Of a stretch of 11,613 nucleotides of DNA, positions 1 to 5,778 are shown one piece after another. Source of the DNA: BS750m-G4 sp964472195 (lineage in GTDB: Bacteria; Bacteroidota; Ignavibacteria; Tepidaquicellales; Tepidaquicellaceae); contig CAYYJH010000088.1 of the NCBI GenBank assembly GCA_964472195.1, forward strand, positions 1 through 11,613. The letters are read 5' to 3'. The notes under the pieces are model-generated. The model was given only the letters and a program-made list of their open reading frames with translations. It did no database searches and was not told where the DNA came from. A program made the translations under genes and the position numbers. Numbering within the stretch: the stretch's first letter is position 1; the number at the start of each line of letters is the position of its first letter.

Positions 1-203
1 AAAGTAATATATTTAAATATTTATTTTTAAATATTAAAATATGCATTTATATAATTATATTTATCATTTATATTATTCGTAGATATATTGTATTTATCAG
101 AATTTAACTGTTAATTATAGAGATAATTATTCATCAAATTATTCTTAGAATATATTATATATTAATACATAAAAAAACTATTGCTTAAACCAACATTTCA
201 ATC
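1..203. other. AT-rich non-coding leader
   Basis: This stretch is almost entirely A and T with many short palindromic runs. I see no open frame, RNA gene or convincing promoter. It lies directly upstream of the first gene and presumably holds its promoter. No Shine-Dalgarno site precedes the ATG at 204. Confidence 0.5.
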
Positions 204-896
204 ATGGCAAAAGATTACTATCTCCCTAGAGGTGACAAGAAAAAAATCCTCTGGCTAAACAATTTCGTAGTAAGATTACCATATTATGCTGCTACACTTG
301 ATATTAATCCATCTACATTAACATCAATACAAAACGATGCAAAAATGTTCGAGTATGCTGTCAAACTTGTTGATTCATTTTCCAAAACCAAAAAGGAGAA
401 AACTGCATTCAAAAATCAATTGAGAGACGGTCCAGAATTAAAAACACCGGTATGTATCCCACAGTTCAGTATTCAGAAACCACCTGCTGCTGTTCCGCCG
501 GGAATTTTTAAAAGAATAACTTCACTAGTCAGAAAAATAAAAGTTCACGATAATTACACAATCGCAATCGGAAAGCACCTTGATATTATTGGTCCTGATG
601 CATATTTAGATATTAACACACTAAAACCAAAATTGAAGGTAAGATTTACCGCTGATAGACCTATTATAAAATACCGTAAAAGAAAAACAGATGGTGTAGA
701 TATTTATGTAGATCGTGATGATGGCAGAGGATTTGTATTCCTGACCACAGATAAAGAGCCCGATTATATTGACCCTACCGAAGTACCTGAAGGTATAAAA
801 TCAATTGTGTGGAGATATAAGGCAAGATATAGAATAGGTAAAGAACAAATAGGTCAATTTTCAAAAATCGTTTCCATTACAGTGAAAAAGCGGTAA
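204..896 (+). CDS. Uncharacterised protein with N-terminal helical region and C-terminal fibronectin III-like domain
   Basis: A 230-residue protein of unknown function. It opens with the short motif YYLPRGDKKK, followed by a mostly helical, charged segment (about residues 14-88). A proline-rich hinge QKPPAAVPPG (91-100) follows, then a helix-rich piece (101-128). Residues about 140-228 read as one beta-sandwich: alternating strands, a VDIYVDRDDGRGFVFL strand pair (165-180) and the late strand motif WRYKARYRIGKEQIGQFS (203-220), typical of fibronectin III-like folds. From memory this layout resembles a family of hypothetical proteins scattered across many bacterial phyla, with a conserved 'PR-D...W-NNF' start and 'P-AVPPGIF' hinge. 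No signal peptide or membrane helix is visible, so it is probably cytoplasmic unless exported by an unrecognised route. It stands alone and converges on the PPK2 gene 26 bases away. The ATG at 204 lacks a Shine-Dalgarno site, but the conserved-looking N-terminus supports it. The gene call is firm; the function is not known. Confidence 0.85.
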   Translation: MAKDYYLPRGDKKKILWLNNFVVRLPYYAATLDINPSTLTSIQNDAKMFEYAVKLVDSFSKTKKEKTAFKNQLRDGPELKTPVCIPQFSIQKPPAAVPPGIFKRITSLVRKIKVHDNYTIAIGKHLDIIGPDAYLDINTLKPKLKVRFTADRPIIKYRKRKTDGVDIYVDRDDGRGFVFLTTDKEPDYIDPTEVPEGIKSIVWRYKARYRIGKEQIGQFSKIVSITVKKR

Positions 897-922
897 TATC
901 CCATTCGTAATTTGATTAATCG

Positions 923-1891
923 TTAGTACTTCTCGGGAATAAAAGTTTGATCGGATATTGGCGGTCTTACATAACCAACCTTGCTCTGCCTTGGGGGCAG
1001 CTTTATATCTTTTGGCGTTACATCCTCATACGGGAAAAGACTAAGTAAATGAGATATACAATTAAGACGAGCACGTTTTTTATCGTCAGCATTTACTACA
1101 TACCATGGCGCTTGTTTAATGTCCGTATATGCAAACATTGCATCTTTTGCCTTGGAATATTCTACCCACCTTCTTCGTGATTCAAGATCGATAGGACTTA
1201 GCTTCCAGCGTTTTGTTGTATCATGTATTCTTGATTGGAAACGCCTTTCCTGTTCATCATCACTAACCGAAAACCAGTACTTTATGAGCTTAATACCTGA
1301 ACGAATAAGCATGCGTTCAAACTCAGGACAGGAGCGTAAAAATTCCTGATAGTCAGATTCCGAGCAAAACCCCATAACACGTTCGACCCCTGCTCTATTA
1401 TACCAACTTCTATCAAAAAGAACCATCTCGCCTGCCGCCGGAAGTTGTGAAACGTAGCGCTGAAAATACCATTGTGTTTTTTCCCGGTCGGTTGGTGTTC
1501 CCAGGGCAATGATTCTACATACACGTGGATTTAACCTTTGCGTTATTCTTTTTATAACACCTCCCTTGCCCGCAGCATCACGCCCTTCAAAAAGAACAAC
1601 CACCTTCATCCCAATATGTTTAATCCACTCTTGAAGTTTAACAAGTTCAACTTGTAATTTGCTCAACTCTCTTTCATAATCTTTAGCATCAAACTTCTTT
1701 AGCTTGCTTATTTTAATATCAGACAATTCTGTCTTTGTATTATCCAAATCAATATTATTGTTATACTCATTGTTTTTCCTTTGTGCTTGTTCGCGTTTCC
1801 TATTTTCACTTTTACTGTTTGTTCTTTCAAGCATTTCACCTTTTTGTTTTTTTTGCTTTTTGTTTGACCTGGGTGATTTCTTTTTTGACAT
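923..1891 (-). CDS. ppk2: Polyphosphate kinase 2 (class I PPK2)
   Basis: A cytoplasmic kinase that moves phosphate between polyphosphate and nucleotides; class I members usually favour making ATP or GTP from the diphosphates. The core (about residues 65-290) shows the Walker A loop GRDAAGKGG (103-111), the Walker B segment FDRSWYNRAG (159-168) followed by VERVMGF, and the lid region (about 221-256: R-H-D-T-T-K-R-W-K-L-S-P then a basic stretch R239-R240-R241-W). ALGTPTDREKTQWYFQRYV (129-147) is also family-typical. Residues 1-65 form an extra lysine/asparagine/glutamate-rich, low-complexity tail that class I enzymes often lack or have shorter; it may bind polyphosphate or nucleic acid (inference). 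The lid has HDTTKRWK where the family more often has D-P-x-K-x-W-K. The gene is isolated, convergent with the upstream-lying hypothetical gene. Its promoter would fall in the AT-rich DNA next to the assembly gap. No ppk1 or exopolyphosphatase gene is in the window. Confidence 0.95.
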   Translation of the reverse strand: MSKKKSPRSNKKQKKQKGEMLERTNSKSENRKREQAQRKNNEYNNNIDLDNTKTELSDIKISKLKKFDAKDYERELSKLQVELVKLQEWIKHIGMKVVVLFEGRDAAGKGGVIKRITQRLNPRVCRIIALGTPTDREKTQWYFQRYVSQLPAAGEMVLFDRSWYNRAGVERVMGFCSESDYQEFLRSCPEFERMLIRSGIKLIKYWFSVSDDEQERRFQSRIHDTTKRWKLSPIDLESRRRWVEYSKAKDAMFAYTDIKQAPWYVVNADDKKRARLNCISHLLSLFPYEDVTPKDIKLPPRQSKVGYVRPPISDQTFIPEKY

Positions 1892-1951
1892 ATAACTTTT
1901 TAATTGGATACAATTTAACTTTTTTGAAAATATATTTCCATATTTAAATAT

Positions 1952-2006
1952 TTAATAAAATTTTCGCAATTTAATACAGAAAAACTGTAAAATTACATCT
2001 CTCAAA
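1952..2006 (+). repeat. Left copy of 55-base exact duplication flanking the gap
   Basis: This 55-base block ends exactly where the Ns begin and is identical to 2107-2161. It contains an imperfect hairpin (1968-1994): AATTT-AA-TACAG, loop AAAAA, CTGTA-AAATT. The copy most likely reflects two contig ends sharing the same sequence, not a genomic repeat. Confidence 0.95.
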
Positions 2007-2106
2007 NNNNNNNNNNNNNNNNNNNNNNNNNNNNNNNNNNNNNNNNNNNNNNNNNNNNNNNNNNNNNNNNNNNNNNNNNNNNNNNNNNNNNNNNNNNNNN
2101 NNNNNN
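2007..2106. other. Assembly gap (100 Ns)
   Basis: Exactly 100 undetermined bases, the conventional size for a scaffold gap of unknown length. Because the same 55 bases lie on both sides, the real distance may be zero or negative. Confidence 0.98.
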
Positions 2107-2161
2107 TTAATAAAATTTTCGCAATTTAATACAGAAAAACTGTAAAATTACATCTCTCAAA
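2107..2161 (+). repeat. Right copy of 55-base exact duplication flanking the gap
   Basis: Identical base for base to 1952-2006, offset by 155. It starts at the first base after the Ns. Merging the two copies would remove 155 bases and shorten the PPK2-sigma spacer to about 574 bases. Confidence 0.95.
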
Positions 2162-2198
2162 AAAGATACTAACTGAAAAACCGATACGTTTTATTTTA

Positions 2199-2214
2199 AG
2201 CCTCACATGAGGCT
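2199..2214 (+). repeat. Inverted repeat AGCCTC-ACAT-GAGGCT
   Basis: A perfect 6-base stem with a 4-base loop, notably GC-rich for this DNA. No T-run follows on either strand, so it does not look like an intrinsic terminator. Its arms are the same as those of the hairpin at 2403-2429. Confidence 0.6.
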
Positions 2215-2258
2215 ATTAACCTTACAAAAGTAAATTACTTAGATTAACCTTGAGTTTG

Positions 2259-2287
2259 TAACATATTGTTTGATTTAAAATATGTTA
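2259..2287 (+). repeat. Inverted repeat TAACATAT / ATATGTTA
   Basis: A perfect 8-base stem with a 13-base loop (2267-2279). In RNA the stem could extend outward by a G-U and two further pairs. It could be an RNA hairpin or a dyad for a DNA-binding protein; its AT content makes chance occurrence possible. Confidence 0.4.
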
Positions 2288-2319
2288 TAACCAAATCATG
2301 CTTAAGAATTAAAAGCTGA

Positions 2320-2336
2320 TTTTACATGAGGTAAAA
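2320..2336 (+). repeat. Inverted repeat TTTTAC-ATGAG-GTAAAA
   Basis: A 6-base stem with a 5-base loop in the spacer upstream of the sigma factor gene. Weak on its own and listed because it sits in a row with the neighbouring inverted repeats. Confidence 0.35.
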
Positions 2337-2382
2337 CCATAGCAACTCCATCATTTTTTAAAAAACGAAAAAGAATCAAAGG

Positions 2383-2397
2383 CGCGATTTTGTTGCG
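2383..2397 (+). repeat. Short GC-rich hairpin CGCGA-TTTTG-TTGCG
   Basis: As RNA this forms a 5-pair stem (one G-U) with loop UUUUG. It sits six bases before the AGCCTCT/AGAGGCT hairpin, giving a GC-rich island at about 2381-2430 within very AT-rich DNA. Confidence 0.35.
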
Positions 2398-2402
2398 TTT
2401 AA

Positions 2403-2429
2403 AGCCTCTCATTCGAAAAACAAGAGGCT
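2403..2429 (+). repeat. Inverted repeat AGCCTCT / AGAGGCT
   Basis: A perfect 7-base stem with a 13-base loop. The arms match those of the 2199-2214 hairpin, so left and right arms of the two hairpins can also pair with each other. It lies about 190 bases upstream of the sigma factor start. Confidence 0.6.
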
Positions 2430-2620
2430 ATAAGTATCCTTTCTCATTTTATGAAGTACACCGAAGAATACACAATAAAATTATTTATATTAATTATTAT
2501 TTAAGAATTTGATACATTAGATATATTTATTTAAAACATTTCAATAATTATTTGTCTAATCTTCTAAACCTTTCTGTAATATAGAGCATCTAATAAATGA
2601 TTTCAAATTAAAGAGTTTAG

Positions 2621-3190
2621 ATGCACGGAATAATGAAAGGATCAAATCTGGAACTTGTTGTGAATGATATAAATTATGAGACTGAGTTAATTAATCTTGC
2701 TAGGAACGGTGATAACAATGCATTCAAAGAGTTATTTCAGTTGAATGTTTCTCATATTTATGCAATATGCTTACGTTTTTCTGCTTGTAGGGATTTAGCT
2801 GAAGAACTCACACAAAGAGTATTTATAAAAGCATGGGAAAAGCTTAAAACTTTCAAAAAGGCAAGTAAGTTCTCAACATGGCTGCATAGAATTGCAGTTA
2901 ACGAATTCTTAATGTATAAAAGAAAGGAGAAAAATTTCTTAAAAATACTTACAAAGAATGAATCTTTGACAAACGTAGTTCATAGGCAAGATATAAACAT
3001 CGAAACAAACATAGACCTTGAAAAAGCAATTACTTCACTCCCAAAACAGGCAAAGATAATCTTGATTTTACATGATATTGAAGGATATAAACATAAAGAG
3101 ATATCAAGTATGTTACACATCGAAACAGGTACATCAAAAGCAAACCTTCACAGGGCAAGAAAACTTTTAAGAGAGGAGTTATCAAAATGA
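2621..3190 (+). CDS. RNA polymerase ECF-family sigma factor (RpoE-like)
   Basis: A 189-residue extracytoplasmic-function sigma factor that would direct RNA polymerase to a small regulon, released by signals through its membrane partner. Region 2 spans about residues 33-102 (AFKELFQLNVSHIYAICLRF, then EELTQRVFIKAWEKL and FSTWLHRIAVN, the -10-binding part). Region 4 spans about 133-185 with the helix-turn-helix HKEISSMLHIETGTSKANLH (158-177). Length is normal for the family. The usual acidic residue after TQ in region 2.2 is arginine here (R66). The ATG at 2621 has an AAAGAG stretch a few bases upstream; a second in-frame ATG at 2633 would remove four residues and is also possible. Its stop overlaps the next gene's start as ATGA, so the two are co-transcribed and probably translationally coupled. 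Such pairs are usually autoregulated, but I could not identify its promoter. Regulon unknown. Confidence 0.93.
   Translation: MHGIMKGSNLELVVNDINYETELINLARNGDNNAFKELFQLNVSHIYAICLRFSACRDLAEELTQRVFIKAWEKLKTFKKASKFSTWLHRIAVNEFLMYKRKEKNFLKILTKNESLTNVVHRQDINIETNIDLEKAITSLPKQAKIILILHDIEGYKHKEISSMLHIETGTSKANLHRARKLLREELSK
3174..3178 (+). promoter_or_regulatory. Shine-Dalgarno site AGGAG for the anti-sigma gene
   Basis: AGGAG lies 8 bases before the ATG at 3187, inside the last codons of the sigma gene. It is one of the few clear ribosome-binding sites in the window and fixes the start of the partner protein. Confidence 0.7.
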
Positions 3191-4938
3191 AAAGCTCAAA
3201 ATTTAACAGACTACAAAACGAATACATAGATGGTACTATTAGCGAAAATGATAAATTTGCGTTCGAAGAATATTTAATTAAGAATCCTGATAGGAAAAAA
3301 GAGTTTGAAGATACTAGAAATATTGTTAACACCCTAAACACATTACCCAAAAATATTGAACCCGAAGATGACTTATGGAATGATATTGAAAAGGAAATTA
3401 CAAAAAACAAAGTTGAGTTTAAACAGGTTTCGTATGATTACTACACTTTCGAAAAAAAACCTACACGTTCGGAGGAAGCAAGAAAAAAACATTCGTTCCC
3501 ACTAAAATATGTTATGACCGGTCTAGTAGCAGCTACAATATTAATTGCTGTAATCATATACTTACCGGATTATCTTAAATTTGAAGACTCAACAACCTCT
3601 ATTGAAGACTCAGGAAATTTCTGGGTTGTTTCCAATTTGAAAGGTTCGCCAAAAATTCATGATAAAGAAATCAAAATCATCGACACGCTTAAAATTGGTG
3701 AATGGTTAATTACAGATGATTCATCTAAAGCCCTGCTTTCAGTAGCATATATGGGAGAAATAGTTTTATATCCTGGAACAAAATTAAAAATCGTAAAAAG
3801 CGACAGCATCGAACATAGAATATTGTTAGACTATGGAACTATAAATGCAAATATAAATGCCAAGCCTCGTTTATTTATTGTCGATACAAAATCTTCAGAA
3901 GCTGTTGACCTTGGTTGCGCGTATACATTATCCGTTGATCATAATGGAAACGGATTACTCTTTGTAAAATCCGGTATGGTTGAATTAAAATCCTCTGGGA
4001 GAAACTCCCTTGTTTCTGCCGGCAACTTTTGCATAACAAAAGAGGGGCTGGGCCCTGGAACACCTTATTCAAAATATTCTTCAAAAAAATTCAGGAAAGC
4101 ACTTTTGAAACTTGACTTTAAAGAGGTCAATGACAAAGCGCTTAAAGACATGCTCAGGAGTGCTAAAAAAACCGATGTGATGACTCTGTTACAAATGCTT
4201 CCAAAAGTTAAAGAAAAGAACAAGGCAATGGTTTTCGCTAAAATAGCATACTTTGTTCAGCCTGCACGAAAATATTATGTAGACAGCATACCAAAGTTAG
4301 ACATGAAAGATCTGAATGATTGGATCGAAAAACTAAACAAAGATATTAGCAATGATCTACAAAAAGATTTAAAAGACATCAATGAAGATATCAATAAAAT
4401 GGTTCGGGAAAAGATTACTATCAATTTCGACAATGAATTTTTCACAGAAGATTTTCAGAAAGAGTTGCAAGAGGAACTAAAAGAAGCAAAAGAAGAATTA
4501 GAAGAAACAAAAATAGAGCTTGAATTTAACCAGGGAGAGTTAAAAGAAGAACTAAGAAAAACACAGGAAGAAATTGAAGAAGCTAACATCGAAATAGAAT
4601 TAGAAAACGAACTAATTCAAAATGAAATCAAAAAAGCTATGGAAGAATTAAAGAACATTGACATAGAAATTGATGCAGAAGAAATAGATAAGGAAATTAA
4701 TGATGCCATGGAAGAACTGAAAGACATGGATATCGATCAAGAAGAATTAAAACGAGAATTAGAAGAAGCTCGAAATGAAATTGAGAAAGCAAACAAAGAA
4801 TTAGAAAAACTTAACAAAGAAGAGCTAAAGAAAGAGATGGAGAAACTGAAAAAGGAATTAAAGAAAAATGAAGAAGAATTAAAAGAAGAAAGTGAAAATC
4901 AAAAAGAAGTTGAGGAACACATAAATAAGGAAAAATAA
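3187..4938 (+). CDS. Membrane anti-sigma factor with FecR domain and long C-terminal coiled coil
   Basis: A 583-residue, single-pass membrane protein, the likely partner and inhibitor of the sigma factor encoded just upstream (ATGA overlap). Residues 1-75 form a helical anti-sigma-like segment (LQNEYIDGTISENDKFAFEEYL, split by an 'NPDRKKEF' turn) without the zinc-binding His/Cys set. One membrane helix lies at about 107-127. A FecR domain spans about 145-275 (GEWLITDDSSKALLSVAYMG; LDYGTINANI; then VDLGCAYTLSV and GLLFVKSGMVELKS). C244 and C282 (GNFCITKEGLGPGTPYSK) resemble positions conserved in a FecR subfamily I recall. Residues about 303-380 are a helical module. From about 380 to the end it is a glutamate/lysine-rich coiled coil with internal repeats, such as AMEELKNIDIEID and AMEELKDMDID. 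Anti-sigma in the cytosol and FecR plus coil in the periplasm is inferred from topology. The long coil is not usual for FecR proteins. Signal and ligand unknown. Confidence 0.88.
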   Translation: MKSSKFNRLQNEYIDGTISENDKFAFEEYLIKNPDRKKEFEDTRNIVNTLNTLPKNIEPEDDLWNDIEKEITKNKVEFKQVSYDYYTFEKKPTRSEEARKKHSFPLKYVMTGLVAATILIAVIIYLPDYLKFEDSTTSIEDSGNFWVVSNLKGSPKIHDKEIKIIDTLKIGEWLITDDSSKALLSVAYMGEIVLYPGTKLKIVKSDSIEHRILLDYGTINANINAKPRLFIVDTKSSEAVDLGCAYTLSVDHNGNGLLFVKSGMVELKSSGRNSLVSAGNFCITKEGLGPGTPYSKYSSKKFRKALLKLDFKEVNDKALKDMLRSAKKTDVMTLLQMLPKVKEKNKAMVFAKIAYFVQPARKYYVDSIPKLDMKDLNDWIEKLNKDISNDLQKDLKDINEDINKMVREKITINFDNEFFTEDFQKELQEELKEAKEELEETKIELEFNQGELKEELRKTQEEIEEANIEIELENELIQNEIKKAMEELKNIDIEIDAEEIDKEINDAMEELKDMDIDQEELKRELEEARNEIEKANKELEKLNKEELKKEMEKLKKELKKNEEELKEESENQKEVEEHINKEK

Positions 4939-5045
4939 AATAATCAGAGAAATATAAAATCCTTTCATAATTACAAATGAATCTCTATTAATACGTTCAC
5001 TAATAAAACTATATAAAGAATATTCTATTATTTATACGATCACTT

Positions 5046-5055
5046 CTAAGCCTCA
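5046..5055 (+). repeat. CTAAGCCTCA motif, copy 1
   Basis: A 10-base motif repeated exactly at 5088-5097, 42 bases further on. Its 9-base core TAAGCCTCA is also at 2197-2205, ahead of the sigma gene. It may be a protein-binding site or simply a short dispersed repeat. Confidence 0.45.
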
Positions 5056-5079
5056 AAATTGAGATTTGTCCGGTTTTTT
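5048..5079 (+). terminator. Weak possible terminator after the anti-sigma gene
   Basis: AAGCC (5048-5052) can pair with GGTTT (5072-5076, one G-U), enclosing a CTCA/TGAG mini-stem, and a run of six Ts (5074-5079) overlaps the end. It lies about 110 bases past the anti-sigma stop codon. The stem is short and the T-run is partly inside it, so this is only a suggestion. Confidence 0.22.
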
Positions 5080-5087
5080 AAACATTA

Positions 5088-5097
5088 CTAAGCCTCA
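5088..5097 (+). repeat. CTAAGCCTCA motif, copy 2
   Basis: Exact second copy of the 10-base motif at 5046-5055, in the spacer between the anti-sigma gene and the small membrane protein gene. The 42-base start-to-start distance is about four helical turns, so both would face the same side of the DNA. Confidence 0.45.
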
Positions 5098-5194
5098 CGC
5101 TATGATTTCAATATTTATACCTTTGGCAATCTTAAAACTATATTAACATTGCTTTCGCGGTGGAATATTACTATTTTATTATGCTTAATCTATT

Positions 5195-5503
5195 ATGTTT
5201 TTAACAATTATCTTCATTTTGGGAATATCGCTGTGGATATCGGTGATGCTTTTTGCAATTATTATCCCTATATATCCGAATATACTCCTACTAACAAAGA
5301 GTGTGCTATGCAATAATAACGAAAATTTAATAATAACAAAGGTTAAACATTCTTACCATAGACCTGGAGAAAAGGGTATTGTAATTGAAAAAATAGGTCC
5401 GAGAGGCAAAAAAAACATTAAAGTTAAAGCATTATTTACTCTTTGGATTATTATTTTTTTATGGGTATTTTTAATTTCAATGATTATTTATGTAATTGTA
5501 TAG
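5195..5503 (+). CDS. Small membrane protein with two predicted helices, unknown function
   Basis: A 102-residue protein I do not recognise. A long hydrophobic N-terminal helix (about residues 3-33) and a C-terminal one (about 79-102) flank a polar, basic middle (41-78) that includes the turn HRPGEKGIVIEKIGPRGKK (54-72). The middle looks like a short beta hairpin on one side of the membrane. The polar segment has balanced composition, which argues against a chance open frame, though AT-rich DNA readily yields hydrophobic stretches. The ATG at 5195 has no Shine-Dalgarno site. It lies 256 bases downstream of the anti-sigma gene on the same strand, separated by the repeated CTAAGCCTCA motifs, so a shared function with the sigma system is possible but unproven. 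Confidence 0.6.
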   Translation: MFLTIIFILGISLWISVMLFAIIIPIYPNILLLTKSVLCNNNENLIITKVKHSYHRPGEKGIVIEKIGPRGKKNIKVKALFTLWIIIFLWVFLISMIIYVIV

Positions 5504-5778
5504 TTTACAAAAATGAGACATCATTAAACCAAATCCAAAGTAGCTTCCATAAAATTTAATATACTCAAAACTAACAATGTTGTTTCCGGTTATTTGGAAT
5601 AAAAGAATATTTCTTTGACCAGAACCACCAACACAACCTAGAGAAGAAATATCAAGCCGTCAGGTTTTACAATATCCTGTTTTGAAGAAAAAATAAAGTT
5701 TTCAGATAGGGTAACTAAATAATTTGGAAATGATAATATAATGGTAAGTAAATAGAAAATAAAACCTGAGATTATTAT
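5477..5778 (-). pseudogene. Possible broken reading frame downstream of the aldo/keto reductase
   Basis: Reading the minus strand past the reductase stop codon, 46 codons stay open in the same frame down to a TAG at 5638-5640. An overlapping frame is open from 5659 to a TGA at 5477-5479, containing LGCVGGSGQRNILLFQ and then FEYIKFYGSYFGFGLMM. One shift near 5641-5659 would join them into about 100 codons. Neither part has an ATG at its beginning. It could be the remains of a small gene or chance openness in AT-rich DNA. The 3' end overlaps the end of the small membrane protein gene on the other strand by 27 bases. Confidence 0.18.

Larger units (their letters stand above)
1892..2620. other. 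Long non-coding region between PPK2 and the sigma factor
   Basis: A 729-base stretch without a gene, between the divergent starts of PPK2 and the ECF sigma factor. It holds a 100-base N gap, a 55-base exact duplication flanking that gap, and a run of inverted repeats at about 2199-2429. The rest is AT-rich. No frame of convincing length or composition was seen on either strand. Both the PPK2 and sigma promoters should be here, but I could not fix a -7/-33 or ECF-type promoter with confidence. Confidence 0.6.

Noticed and set aside
1119..1947. Several open frames of about 60-80 codons, mostly on the strand opposite PPK2 (for example 1119-1349, 1704-1895, 1735-1947) and one in another frame of the same strand (1282-1524)
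   Set aside because: They lie almost wholly inside a firm PPK2 gene and have shadow-like composition: the frames at 1704-1947 are phenylalanine/leucine/serine/cysteine-rich, as expected opposite lysine/asparagine/glutamate codons.
1952..2161. The 55-base duplication considered as target-site or attachment-site repeats of a mobile element
   Set aside because: Copies end exactly at the Ns, which fits assembly overlap better. Target duplications are much shorter, and no element gene is nearby.
2381..2430. GC-rich hairpin pair considered as a tRNA or tRNA fragment
   Set aside because: No cloverleaf, no T-loop GTTCGA consensus in the right place and no acceptor stem.
3030..3410. A 126-codon minus-strand frame across the sigma/anti-sigma junction
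   Set aside because: It is fully antisense to two well-supported genes and rich in serine, phenylalanine and leucine, the mirror of their lysine/glutamate codons.
2197..5097. Repeated TAAGCCTCA considered as a CRISPR or integration site
   Set aside because: Too short, irregularly spaced, no spacers, no cas, integrase or transposase gene.
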